A stretch of 64,000 bases of DNA, from assembly GCA_014871385.1 (NCBI GenBank), contig CM026427.1, positions 9,120,344-9,184,343 of the forward strand. The letters run 5' to 3'. The notes under the pieces are model-generated. The model saw only the letters and a program-made list of their open reading frames with translations. It did not search any database and had not been told where the DNA came from. The translations under genes and the position numbers were made by a program. Origin of the DNA: Ceratodon purpureus. Lineage: Eukaryota > Streptophyta > Bryopsida > Pseudoditrichales > Ditrichaceae. Positions 35,268-48,067 of the stretch are shown here, piece after piece (the stretch's first letter is position 1; each line of letters begins with the position of its first letter).

Positions 35268-36646
35268 ATTAATTAATACAAAAACATCACCCATGACACT
35301 ATATAGCATATACAACATATTACTTTGGAATCAACGTGGCTGTATCCAAAAATATTCATCTTTTTTTCTTATTTGCTTTGTTGATCGTAAAATTTAGACT
35401 TTAGAAAAAAAATTAATGGACTTCGATTCAAAATATGATTATTATTTTGATTGATAGATCACAAAAAGAATTTTATACATTTATTTATTTATCGACAATG
35501 AATAAATGAGAGTGTATTTCATCAAATATAGTAGTAATTAAATCAAACTTTGAATGGATTTGCAAATAGTTCTAATTATGAAAATCTATAGAAATTTGGA
35601 CTATGTAGAAGTGACCTGGAACTTCTGTTCCAAAGTATATGAGCCCACATATTGAAATAAGGATATGATTAATTCCTAAAATTAATATATATAATTAAAT
35701 TAGAGGATTAATGGATATCATTGTAATTTTTTGAATCCTGAACATGGTACATCTAGAATTATCAAATTAATGAAATTGTTTGTAAAGTAAGAGAAAAGTA
35801 ACCATAAGTTTACCTTTTATTTCATTGTGAATAATTTAAATACTTTAAATGACATTAATTGATTTAGAGATGTCCAAATAAGCTTAAATTCAGAATACAA
35901 GATGTACTTTGTTTAATTATTTTCAAAATAAATTAATAGTAATTTCTGATTTAGTTGAATTGACAACAAGTTTTCCAACACTTCTAAAGAATCTAATAAA
36001 GAAACCACCAAATTATATTATATATACTATCTATTTATAAATTATACTAAGATTCTATTTAATGAAGTTTCATGGTATTTAAGTCAAATATTGAGTGAAT
36101 TTACAAATAATTTTAATGTTAAGTGAATTTATAAATAATTCTAGTGTTGTCTTACATCTAATGTATTATAATATAAGCATATGACGATTTATATAAACCT
36201 TATCTTATGAATTAATCAATAACTTACAAAACTTAAAAAATTATTTAAAATAATGAACATAAGAGGTTCAAATATTTATAGAGTGCAAGTATAGTAGTTT
36301 ATAGTTACTTCATATTATGAAATATCTCTTTATTCAAAAATATTTGTAATCTTTAACAAATTTTCAAACCATCAAAACATTTCAAATTTATTTCTAAAGC
36401 CGCAAAACCAAAACAAGTCATTCAAAGGTTCCATGTCATTCTACATCTAAAATGAACTACATTGTTAATGAATTAATTAATGATAAATAAAAAACATTAA
36501 TAAGTTTAGATAATAAAATTAATAACAATTATGAAGTTTATTTAAAGAATAAAAATAACCAAAGAAATTTATCAGTACAAATTTTATCTAAATTCAGTAA
36601 AAATGTTTTATCAGAAAATAAAATTAAAAATGAATATGAAATTTTA

Positions 36647-36702
<56 letters not shown>

Positions 36703-37650
36703 ATAGAAAATTGAAAAAATAACCAAAGGAATTTCTTTTCATAAAATAGAATTTTCTAATAAACTAAAAATGAAAGATATATTTTTTTATATATAAAAAA
36801 AAGAAATTAAACATAAACTTCTAAAATATTGTAAAAAAATATTGAATTAATAAAAAAATGGCCTTATTGAATAATTTTTTTGAATAAAATAAGTAAATAA
36901 AATTTAGATTTTTATATCTTTTTTATTTGTTTTAATATTAATATAATAATATTCTTTTTGATTGATAATGTAACCTATGGATCACTATTAAGGTACTATT
37001 TTAGGATCATCAAAAACAAATCCATTTAAAAAACAAACAAATGAAAACAACAAAGAACTCTAAAGCAAAAAATGATTTTTTTTTAAAAGCAATATAATAT
37101 TTTCTAAAGTAATTTTTAATAATCTTCACTAAAAAAACAAGATACAATTAAATTGATTCTTTGAGAAGTAAGCATGTTACTTAAAAAGTATAAAAATCTT
37201 TACTCTATAGAAACATAACAACCTTCCTATGATACAACAATACTCAAACTCCACAATTACCACAACTATAGATTTCACGTAGTTGAACCACACGCTCACA
37301 ACAAAAATTCATAATAGAGGGGTCAACCTTAAGGCCGATTCAAACTATGCCTTGACTTCGTGAAGTCGTCACTTTGGACCAATCAAAACGCTAAAATGAC
37401 CAAAATTAACCCTCTAGGCCTTCACACTAAGAGACAAAGTTCAAAGAATATTGCCTCCAAAAAAACCTAAGCGGTAGCACTTTCACCAAGCTATGGCGCC
37501 AAAGTGACGACCTCTTGAGCAATACTTTAGGTCAAGCAAAATCCTAGACCCAAACTTCCATCAATAATCAATTTTTTTTTTCCATTGAACTCACCTTCTC
37601 AACATAATTTTGTCCAAAAAAAGTGACAATCATCCTCTCAACTTTAACAT
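35268..37650. other. AT-rich gene desert
   Basis: About 2.4 kb of very AT-rich DNA with no supported coding region, a (TA)23 run at 36651-36696, and one 13-base inverted repeat (37365-37377 with 37499-37511, GTCGTCACTTTGG). It probably consists of decayed transposon sequence, but I cannot recognise any family. Confidence 0.6.
36651..36696. repeat. (AT)n microsatellite
   Basis: About 23 uninterrupted AT units. Confidence 0.95.
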
Positions 37651-39863
37651 AGTCTAAACCAGCCCTCATCCTATATCCTGAGCAGATGATGTCACACATC
37701 TCCACTCACAAACACACATGAAAATTCCAAAAAGCAACAGCAATGGGCCCCCTCCCACCCTCCAAGTCCCAACACCCAAAGACCAAGAAAGAAAGAAAAG
37801 AAGAAGCCCCCAAACCCGACCGCGTGGATGAATGGTAGTTGGCAAACCCAAGGGGGAAGTCACGGAAGTCATTCCCGGGCCCAGCAACTCCGCGGGTTCA
37901 AACCCCCCCCTCCCCTCCCCCGCAGGAGTCGTCCCGGGAGGACCCACGCCCGGGAACGTGCCCGACCCATAAACCCCGACGACCAGTCGGCAACGCTGCT
38001 CCGTCAACGCGCTTCCCCACTCCGTCCCCCCGAACAACGATCCCAAATACCTCGTCGTCTCTCTCCCCGGCCTCCGTCCCAGAGAGAGACTCCACTCTCT
38101 CTCCACTCTTGAAGAGCATTCCCTCTTGCGTTGCGTCTCTTATGCCGGCCATAGCTCGGCTGTGCCACTGCCTTACCCTCTCTGCTAGGGTACGCCCCTT
38201 CTCCCTGCTCGCTCCCCTCCCTCGCCCGTCGACTCGTTTCCCTTCTAGTTCACCTCCCTGGCTTCCAGATCTCCTTCCAAGCTCCGCAATCGGGCGTCAT
38301 TTGCGGAATCGGGGCGGACCGGAGCGTGCACACTTAGGTGAGTTTTTCGTTTTGGTCGTTTCGGGGTTGGGGGTTTCGCGGGGTAATTGTGGTGGTGGTT
38401 GGGATTTCGAGGGTGGATCTTGAGGGTGGCGGGGTGGAGTGGTTTCAGGAGGTGGAATTCTAGTTGGAGTGATGTTTTTTTTCGTTTGTTTAGGTGGAAT
38501 TGCGGGTGGTGTGGAGCGGGTTTTTGGAGTGTTTCTAGATCTGTTTGGGACGGTTCTTGTGGTTGGGAATTGAGGTGGTGGTGGTGGTGGTGGATCTTCG
38601 GTGGTTTTTTGCGGGGCTAGTTGAGTGGATCAGGCATTGAGGTTTTAGGTGCTGTTTTTTTTTTTTTTTTTGATGGTGGTAGCGGACGATTATAGATTTT
38701 GTGGCAAGGTGGAGGATTGAGTGGTAGGGGTGATGAGTCGTGGTTATGGTGAACGTCTTTGGGGAGCGGAATTGGGAAAGCAAACAGTAGATTTGTCGCT
38801 TTATTTGTGCTGGTAGGTTGAATGCGGGATGGATGTTCTTCGTCTCGTAACTATTCTTCTGGAAGGCAGCAGAGGTTCCAACTAGTTCTGGCATTGGAAT
38901 GTCTGCGGTCTTGGCCTCTACATCATCAAAAGTTTTGTAGCTGTAACTCGCTCGGGAGTGCTAGTTTTCGGTCGTTGAAACTGCAAGGGAGTTAAGCACA
39001 GATTTCGGAAACTAGTTACCGCTGGTTTGATCACTGCCAATTGTTTTGAGCACTATCTATATAGATGCTAGCTTTTAGTGGTACGGAACAGGAGGAGGAC
39101 TTGGGTTGCAGAGTGGCCGTCTAATTCTAAATCGGAGTATTAGGTTTTTGTTAGCGATTCAATGCAGTTGCCTCCAATTTCTCCTACCAATTGTGACGAG
39201 AGTGCCTGAATCTACGACATTTGGAACCTTTTCTGAAGTGCCTCTTCAGAGAGTAACGTTGTTGACGTAGTGAGAAGACCGCCGTTTATCTCGTTGATTT
39301 GCTAGGATTAGGAAGAGATATTTTGAGTGTTTAGCAACAGCCACACTTTTCTGAGAAAAATTCTACATTGGCGATAACGAGAGATGTTCTGTTCCTTCTG
39401 GAGGGAGGTTGGTGGTAGGATTTACCGGCTCTTCGGATCATGTTAGGTTTCTGGAGGAGGATTAACTTACAGCTCTTTTAGTAAAGTCCGGAAGATCCAT
39501 CGAAACTGTTTCAGCAGGCGAGCTGATATTAGGGCTGATAATGTTTCTAGCCACTAGAATCTAAAGAAATAGATAAAATGCACGATTGTATGGAAGGGTT
39601 GTCTTGTAGCGTCTCTTACAGTAGATAAGCGTTGGGGAACGGGTTGTTTCTGCTTGCAGTCATATTCCTCCCCTAAAACCTACGTGCTTTAATATTGTAC
39701 CTTTATTGAAATGTACAAGTAGACTGCAATTGTAAGGTCTTGTGCTTTTAGTCGTCTTCGAGTGGTGAACCCACAGGATACTGATGTTATTTTCCCGCTT
39801 AACCACTGGTGCAGGATGCTAAAGGGGGAAACGCTTGTACGGTGAACTGTAAAAAACTTTCTC
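37651..39863 (+). promoter_or_regulatory. Promoter and 5' leader with a long leader intron of the RIN4/NOI gene
   Basis: A GC-rich, CT-rich stretch (37800-38335) looks like promoter and first leader exon. CTTAG|GTGAG at 38337/38338 is a good donor and TGGTGCAG at 39814 a good acceptor, giving an inferred 1.48-kb leader intron that ends 49 bases before the start codon. Long frames in the GC-rich part are Pro/Arg-rich and not credible proteins. Confidence 0.5.
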
Positions 39864-41757
39864 ATGGCGGTGAGTTTCTATCAGCCTTTACACTGTAATG
39901 ACAGAATAGTGTATAAATGCCTTTTTACATATGATTTGTTTCAGATTAGTGAGTATGTTTCTTACTATAGTTTCTAGACCCACGTCCTGAAATACACTGA
40001 AGGATCCGCACTAAGCCTACATGTGTGATACGTTGACCTGGATTATTACCTTTGGGAAGAACTGCGCAATGTCTCTATATTATTGCAGGCTGTTCCTGTG
40101 ACTTGTTTACCCTCTCTAACAAACCGACCTGATTTGATTCTGGTGCAGCGGCCCCATGTTCCAAAATTTGGAACCTGGGATGCAAATGGAGGAAATGGCT
40201 CAGCTTACACTGCAGTATTTGATCATGCTCGCGCCGGCAAGGGTCAAAAAATGATTAATCCCAATGACCCATCTGAGAACCCAGATCTAGCAGCTCAGAT
40301 CGGGGGTCCTGCTCCTGCCCAGCGAAATAATGAGCGCCCTCCACCTCGTTACAGAACGGCACCAAATGACTCTGGTAATGCTCTCTTTAATTAATTCTCA
40401 GGCTTCCTTCAAACATATCCTGAAGAACATTCGGTTTGTGCGTTTCCTTTTTCTTCAACGAATCTGTTCCTCACTCAAGTCACGTCTTGGAGCAAGCAGA
40501 TGAAAACCGTCCACGACAAGAGATGCGCTCGAGTCGTGAGGACATGGATGTGCGTAGATCAAGTGATCCTCCTGGTCGACAGGCACCGTCTCATGATCAA
40601 CCTCCTCCTCGTAGAGCCCCCGGTGGTGGTAAGGATTTTTCACTTTCTTTTTAAATAATTCTCTTTTTCATTGAGTATCCCGCTTTATATGGGTGGACAT
40701 AGAGTTATGGCATGATTTGTGGAGTTGGCTTTGCGCAAAATGTTCCTAATTTGGAAGAAAATGTTGTTAGTTATAGCTTTTCGTATGCGAAATTTAATTG
40801 TGTAGAAGAATGTTCTGTTTATATCGCTTCTCTAATCGTTTGTTTGTCTTCTTGTGATCGTAGGTCGGGGAGGAGCTGAACCTCCACATAGGCGTACTCA
40901 AGCGGATAGAGACAGCGAAGGCTCCGGACCCAATCCTGAGCGCTCACCTGCACATCCCCAAGCTAATAGAATGCGTGAGGCTGGACGCGGCGCTGCCTCG
41001 CCTGCCTGGGACCGGAGAGGTCGACATCCTTCTGGAGGAGACGAAGGCTCTGTTTTGGGGTCGGGTGCTCCCAAGACTCGACTGCGGCCACAAGGTGGTA
41101 GAGAAGAGCCGGTAAGACCTCCCTGAAGAAATACCATGCTGAAGCCATATCCTAAATGCGAGATATATTGAAAAAATGTTACTGGCAAGATACTAGTTTC
41201 AGATCATAACGGTGATTGAATACTGATTTGTTGAGCTTTGAATATGTTGACAGCCAGCCAAAGGAGGTGCATTGCCCAAATTCGGAGCTTGGGACGTGAA
41301 AGACCCAAACGCCGGAGATGGCTTCACTATGATCTTTCAGAAGCTTTCAAACGAGAAGAAAGAAGGTGGACCAGTGCATATTCCAAGGTTAAACTCAGAC
41401 CAGACGCCATCTAATGAGGGCAGTTATGGCCAGCAGAGTCAGTCTGGCGGACCGAGGAAGATGCAAAATAAACCGACAAAACAACCGGTGAGTATGGATA
41501 GATGTGGTTAATGGTTGATGAATGAATTTTGAGTTGTCTGCAAAATGGGCTTCCTATTTCTGTGATTCTGTTACTTAACCATCAAGTGTTACTGTAGTCA
41601 TATGTCTGTAGCATAAATGCTTCTGTCTATACTTGCTGGTAGGTCTATGTGAGAACATCGTAGTGGGTAGAGTCTCGTAATGTCATGAGTTTCGAGATGC
41701 AGTTCATTAAGGTTACGTTTGGTTTGTTTACTGCAGGCATGCTGCATCATTTTGTGA
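39864..41757 (+). CDS. RIN4/NOI-domain protein with C-terminal CaaX box
   Basis: Plasma-membrane-associated regulator of plant immunity of the RIN4 type. Six coding exons: 39864-39869 (only Met-Ala), 40149-40374, 40500-40628, 40864-41111, 41254-41487 and 41737-41757; 287 residues with all joins in frame. The first NOI motif starts at residue 3: RPHVPKFGTWD, then YTAVFDHAR. The second is near residue 210: LPKFGAWD, then FTMIFQKLSNEK. PxFGxW is the motif cut by AvrRpt2 in angiosperm RIN4. Between them lies about 150 residues of Pro/Arg/Gly-rich disordered sequence. The last exon codes only ACCIIL. CIIL is a CaaX box with Leu at the end, predicting geranylgeranylation, with the preceding Cys available for palmitoylation. 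Angiosperm RIN4 ends in a palmitoylated Cys cluster instead. The six-base coding first exon is supported by the MAR-x-VPKFG start known in the family. Confidence 0.88.
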
Positions 41758-43172
41758 AAGAACGACAGTGACCTACTTTTAAAATGTGAGTTTGTACTGA
41801 AAATCACCAAGCAACGTAGTCCTGAATAATCACTGCAGAGATTTATGATTAGCCCGATGTGAAAGAAACAGAGAGTTCTTTTAGTCTGTAACCATCCCTT
41901 GTTACAGCTATGCTTGGTGTTGTAGCGTATATTGTTGATGTAATTAGAATAATAAGGATAAGCAAGTCCTCGCCTCTTGATAAATCAAGCGATTTATTGG
42001 GTGCATTTAATGCATTGGTACAGTTTCTGTTTTTACTGGTGTTTATGGCTCTAGTGTTTATTTGTACGACGTCTACGATTATGGGATCGATATCCTGACG
42101 TCCTTGCATGAAACGTGTTTGCAGTGGTTATGTAGCTTTAATCGTTTTGAAGGTGACCATGAATTATCATTCACTTTTTTATTTGACCTTCTGGTAAGGA
42201 GGGCTGACTCTGATGTAACGAGGTCTATCCCAAAGACAATGCTATGTAGTGGAAGTTACCTTCGTTAGAGGCTGAGGCTCAGGATGTGCAATGTTTGTGA
42301 CTCTAGTGCGTGTCAATTCCCTTAGGCGCAGGGAACAATGTTAAAATCGAATCTAGTAGAGAAGCTGTCCCACTTTTTATTTTGTGGGTTTCTTTTGTAG
42401 CATGAAAAAAGCAATATAGAAGTTACTTGATTTATGTTTCAGCTCAACTTTCTTTCAGTAACACTGTATGTAGCTTTCAGGAATCTGTGATACTAGCTAG
42501 TTACATAATTTAAATTTAAAAAAAAAATCTTAACCAATGTATGAGCTACATTTGAAATGCTTTCACAATACTCGTGTTTACTTCGTTTCATTCGTTTTAT
42601 GAATTGCATCTGGGTTGGAGCTTCTAGAAACTGTGCGTAACTTTTCGGATACATGTCTGACCCGACTAAGCTTACATGTCTGGAGCATGTTTGTTACCCT
42701 CTTAAGGTTTTTGTAGAACGAAGAGTTTTTTTGTGTTCCTGTCCTCTAACTCTCTTGTCTTTGAAGGGATGAATGGTAATATTTGAACACCAAGGGTGGC
42801 CAAAACTATTGGATATGAGATGGGCTTCAAGTCCAAGGTTTGAAGGGGGATCATTCCTGACCTTTCCTCGTCCCTCTCAATCTCCTTACCCTGTTGTTCC
42901 TTGGAATCTCTTGGTCTGGCCTTTCCCTTCGTTTATTACTGTAATGCAAAACCTTAACATATATAGCATTCAACCATCAGCGAGCTCGATTAACCTGAAA
43001 GCTAATCTGATGCCTGGAAATAGTTGACAACAGAACTAACCCTTGCATGGGATGAGCTCACAGCTTTTGGAGCTGTAAGGATTTCTCCGAAATGAAGCCT
43101 GCTGGGTGGGTTTTCAACATGGAATTTCTTTTGCTGTATGTTCTGCAGTGAGGCACAGCAGAAAAGGAGACT
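41758..43172. other. Spacer between RIN4/NOI and F-box genes
   Basis: No supported gene. 41758-42400 is probably the 3' UTR of the NOI gene. A TTCTGCAG acceptor at about 43148 hints at a leader intron of the next gene. Confidence 0.5.
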
Positions 43173-44548
43173 ATGGATATCGCCGTGCTTATCCGTGGTT
43201 CGAAGCGGATGTGTGCACCCACGCAAGCAGATGCTGAAAATTCCACTTCTCCGAGCATTCATCCTGGACCTGCATTTGCGATGGAGAATCCTGACATGAA
43301 TGGCAGCTTGTGGAGTCGTCTACCTGAGGATCTTGTTGAGAGAGTGTTGGCTTGGTTGCCTGCTGCAAGCCTTCTACGATTGCGCACTGTGTGCAGGAAA
43401 TGGAGCGAACTCATTGCAACCAAATGCTTCCTGGAAGTCTGCTCTCAGGTGATCATTTATGTCACAGTTCTCTCAAAGCTTCTAAAACCCTTGCTCATTA
43501 CAAAACCTTGATTGATGTGGAAGAGGCATTGCTCCAGGTTGCGACTTACGAGCCCTACTTTGTGAAGATCTCCAATTGTGAGCACAGTCGGTCGCTCTTG
43601 AGTTTCGATCCATCCATACACAAATGGCACAATGTCCCGATAAGCTACCTACCAGCAGAAGTTGGCTTTCCTGTATCGTCTGCTGGAGGTTTGATCTGTT
43701 TCATTAACAAGTTGCAAGCGCATATGGGTGACGAGTGTGGAGTGCTCTTTGTGAGCAATCCCTTGACAAAGACTTGGAAGGAGCTCCCGCGTTTCCTGTG
43801 CAAGCAGCGGCCCGTGCTGGTGAGCATGATCATGTGGAAGCGACCTTCTCATTACAAGGTGATAGTTGCGGGAGTATTAAGCACGGAGATCTTCGACTCT
43901 GTCCAGGGGGTTTGGCGCAACACTGGGTGCTTGCCCCGCGGGGAAGAAGTGTCGCGCAATGTTGCGTATTGTAATGGGAGCTTGTATTGCCTTACGCCGC
44001 GATGGTACAACTGTGTTCTTCTGGCATTCAGCATCCAAGATGAGGTGAATTGGCGCTCCCGAATCACTCAACCAATGCACACATCTGGATGGGTTAGGGC
44101 TTAGCGGTGATCTTACACAAGCTATGATATGATCTTCTCGATTCATTTATTCTATGTGGACGTAGTTCAGGTGTGGAGCAAAGTGAAGACAGGCCGACTT
44201 CCGGGGTACTGCCAGTTCCGCAACCTGGTCACGTGCAAGGGCCACATCGTCATCGTCGGCAAATCCGTGCGCCACCAGGTGCTGTCCGTGTGCGTGTGGC
44301 TCCTCGAGTGGAAGACGATGAAGTGGCGAGAGGCAGGCCGCATGCCGCAGCGTATGTCGGATCATTTCCTGGGGCGCCCCTCCGAAAGCTTCTACTGCTG
44401 CAGCCACGGCGACTTGATCTTCCTCACCAGGGACAAGTGCGACATGGGGCTCTTGTTCGACCTAGGCCAGAACATGTGGCGATGGGTCGTGGGATGTCCC
44501 AACCTCGACGGCTTCTCTTTCGAACCTCGGTTGGACTCTCAGGTGTAG
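43173..44548 (+). CDS. F-box protein with kelch/FBA-like beta-propeller
   Basis: Substrate receptor of an SCF ubiquitin ligase, resembling the At5g15710 group. Three exons: 43173-43448, 43538-44044 and 44171-44548; 386 residues with GT/AG borders. The F-box spans about residues 45-85 (LWSRLPEDLVERVLAWLP, then RLRTVCRKWSELI). The rest is a propeller-type region with repeated Trp and Gly strands (HKWHNVPISYLP, NPLTKTWKELP, EWKTMKWREAGRMP). A Met at residue 37 before ENPDMNG is an alternative start that keeps the F-box. Exons 2 and 3 join at AFSIQDE/VWSKVKTG, which restores the propeller sequence. Without the join the frame would stop at 44104. It is a paralogue of the gene at 58286. The target is unknown. 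Convergent with the VAN3-binding-like gene. Confidence 0.9.
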
Positions 44549-45340
44549 ATCTTAGTTGTGTACTAGGTGTACTCAATCTGTATCCTCTGTGTTGAACGAT
44601 GAATTCAAACAAGTGAGTCACTGTGCGCATGTACTGCTCTCACTTGCGATGAATTATCAAATTGCTGCCTAGTACTCTTGCAACCGAGTTATAACTCTCT
44701 AGCTCGTACAATCTAGCAACAATTTCGGCAAAGGAAGTTGCAGAGACATGATTCATGACCACCTGTTGATCCTACAAGACCTACCAACAGGTCACAATAC
44801 ATCCGCTTCTCCTGAAATCAGAATGGAAGGAATCTCCTGTACATTACCCCTGAGAAGTGACATTGCATAAGCGTGCAAAGCTGGAGTAGAGCTGGAATCA
44901 TGTATAGAGTAATCTTCGTTCATTCAAAAAAAGGTCCTTCACTCAGGATTTCATAAATTTTCGGAGTCTCGCATCATTTGCTTAAAAAATGTATGTAGTA
45001 CATGGAGAGTGCCGTAATGTAGAGTAAACCACCATCACGCACCAAACACTTTCCAAGTGCCGCAGAAAAGGCCTGATTCTAAGAGAGGCAATGTCTCCCA
45101 CGTTTAGTCCTATGAAGCCGCGAACTCTGCGCTCAGGGGCAGAACAATGACTTGGGCTGGTACGGTATGCTAGAATGGGAGGAATAGAACAAACACGGCG
45201 ACAGAGGAGCCCTACTTGGCTGCAATGACCTCCTTGATAAGAACAACCCTCGGCAAGATTGATTTACAGACTAGCAGTGTGGTACGGGATGGCGGACTGG
45301 TTCGAAGCTGGTTGCAGCAGATACTGAACATGCTTTTCAT
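44549..45340. other. Convergent 3' spacer
   Basis: Between the F-box gene and the end of the VAN3-binding-like gene; probable 3' UTRs, no gene seen. Confidence 0.5.
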
Positions 45341-48067
45341 CTATCTTCGGCGGTATTGGCTTGAGATGTACAATAGACGTGCTATGCCCTCCGTCCAAAC
45401 CTGATGTTCCTCCTTGTTCCGGCACTCGAATTCCATGTCTCCACTGGAAGTCCTGAGTGCGAAGTATCGACGATTTTCGCTGCCTTCCAAAATATTCCGT
45501 CCTGACCAAGCTCTTATGTCTGAAAAAACTTGAAATATTGTACCTGCAGAGAAACATATCCAATCCATTAATCACAAATAACCTACTTGTAGACAACGAC
45601 GGACAACTGCAAAATTGACGGCACACTGTAGCGATGAGAAGAAATTCTTTAAACTCTGAAATCAACGAAGACAGGAGACACCGATGAGTGCCTAACGACG
45701 AGCATTTAACTTAGATGAGAGGTAGATGGGAAAATACTAAAGACATTGATGAAAATTCCGGACCAAGGTATTCAGACAAAAAAAGATACATTGTTTAACT
45801 TACTTTTCTTGTTCTTTGTAAGTGCCCCCCTCATGTGTTTGCTTTGCAGCCGTACAGTAACCTGGCCAACTTTGTTGAGGTAGATGAAAACATTTCTCCA
45901 TTGCAGGTCACCTGCAATAACAGCACTGGAAATAAGCGAATGGGCAAAATAAAATTGATACGATCACGTTAAAACCGATGTTTACATATAGTGCTTAGAA
46001 ATATATGATCTCAAGGCAAGTATCATCCATGCATTTGACGCAGTAACCTCAAATTTCTAGAACTAATGCCAACCACAGAATGTGAAAATTATGTTCATTG
46101 ACTGCTTGATAACTTTGGGGTGGGCTTACCATTCTTAGACCTCTTCAGAAACTCAGCACCTCTGGCAAGTACATCATGACAATTGTACTCGGCCTCACTT
46201 TCATCGTTCTCAGTATCTTGACCACTAAAAGATATGGAGGGACAACTGGTTGCTCTCTCGTAAGGCGTCACTGCAGCTAAACTTCGTGCTTCTTTCATTC
46301 TCCTTGCCCTCAGAGTTGCAGCACCTCGTAATGCTTCAATCAACACATCCACCAGAGATAACCCTCAGTTCAGTCCAACCAAAATCAGAATCTGGAAACA
46401 ACTTCAACAAAATAAGGAATCTACTGCACCTACGCAAAAACCTTTCGGGCCCTGGAAATGAAATTAAGGTGACGGATTTTACAAGTGGCAGCGGCGGCAG
46501 TGAGAGTCATGATATCCCCAGCAGAACGAACATTAACTGCTGAGCTCACGACAGAAGCCATGTGATCGCGATCAGCACCCATGCTTTCTGCCACCTCCAC
46601 GCACTGGGCTGCAACGAGTGCAGCAGCAGAAGCAACTGCCATGGACGTCTTTGAAGACGAATCTTCCTGTGCAGAAGCAGCTGTTGCAGCTGTAACAGCT
46701 GCAATGGCAGCCGCCACCCCAGCAACGGAAACGGCAGCATGAACCTGCACTCAAAACAGACACCTCATAGATTCAGTGGATTTCTTATGCCGTAAAGGTG
46801 ATGTGATTCAGCATAGCTCATACAAAGGATGCATAGCAGCAGTTCAGAGATCACTGCAACTGATCACTGTTGTTAACTGATTCCTTTAAAGAGAGCTTGC
46901 TAAAAACTCGATAACACTGAAAAGCCTACTATCTAAATCGTCTTAAAATCATCATCAACGCTATAAGTCCAGCTTCATTACGGAGCACTTCGAACACAAT
47001 AGACTCTGCAACCAAACCAAACCGATTGCATTTTAGGGCTACTACGAGAAGCAGAAACATTGCCCTCGAGGGCAGGTGCACAATAAACAAGTTGTACCTG
47101 AGCGTTTTGGCACCTAGTTGCCTCTTTCTTCTTCGTTTTCAGGTCTTTGATCCAGCGGCCCATGGACCTCCCAGACAGCGGAGCTTTCACCATGCTGAAG
47201 CTTCTGCGGAACTGTTTGACAGCCCATTCAGAACGAGTCTATGTAGTACTTACAAGGAGGATCAGTCAATAAAAATTCCACTCTGAAAACCCTACCCAAC
47301 TGGAAAAACATCTGTAATACCTTGTAATCTTCAACAGTCCGTGGAGACATTGGAGGGCTCAGCAATGCCAGTGGACCACTGCTGCAGGAGTTCCGCCGCG
47401 ACACAAATGGTGAAGCCTCCTGCAAAGTATGACAGGTCAGGAGGTGATTGCATTTGTATAATCTGCAGTAAAATAAGGTTCTAGGTTTCAGAACTATCCA
47501 TCGCTACAACGCGAGTAAGATGGGTCCCCTGACCCTTCATGCATCATGCCCCAATGATTGAATAGCAGTGATTATCTTCGCTACGGAGGTGCAAGGGCAA
47601 AGGCAGAGGCAGTAGACCCACATTGCAGGAGAGCATAACATAGGCAAGCTTACCAAGCTAGGGCCCGGTGCCATGAGGCGATCCATGACCATCTGAGAGG
47701 TGAGAGTGGACGCGAATGTGAAGGGGGCCCCTAAGGTGGGATCCTCCAGGGATGTGTGTTGCGGGCCAGCCTCTATAGCCCGGAGCGAACCAAGCGAAGA
47801 GTGCTGATGAGTCTTAGTTTGCAAAGAGCGTGCGACATCGACAGACGAGATGCTCCAGGATCTGGATAGGAACTCCATGGGCTCCAGGGGGGTTTCGGGG
47901 GCGGGGAAGGACTTGAGAGGGGGCATGAACATGGGATAATCCTCCTCGATGTTAGCCAGATGGGGAGCGGGAAACTTGTCGGGGTCGAGCAAGATATACA
48001 AGTCTTTGTCAGGGTCGCGTTTAGAAGGAGTGCGGGAAGACGAGAACGAAGAAGAGGAGGAATCCAT
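45341..48067 (-). CDS. VAN3-binding/FORKED-like protein (DUF828 plus PH-like domain)
   Basis: Members bind the ARF-GAP VAN3/SFC and help PIN and auxin canalisation in vesicle traffic; the moss role is unknown. Seven exons on the minus strand: 47654-48067, 47321-47419, 47098-47211, 46483-46744, 46130-46333, 45804-45911 and 45341-45543; 467 residues. DUF828 hallmarks: [18 protein letters not shown] near residue 63, [29 protein letters not shown], then an Ala-rich helix block ([36 protein letters not shown]) leading to [17 protein letters not shown]. The C-terminal third is a PH-like domain: [14 protein letters not shown], then [20 protein letters not shown] and [13 protein letters not shown]. 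The start at 48067 begins a Ser-rich leader. The family assignment is strong because the order and spacing of all blocks agree. Confidence 0.92.

Noticed and set aside
37839..38423. 194-codon Pro/Arg-rich frame
   Set aside because: Lies over the CT-rich leader and into the inferred leader intron of the RIN4/NOI gene; no conserved motif.
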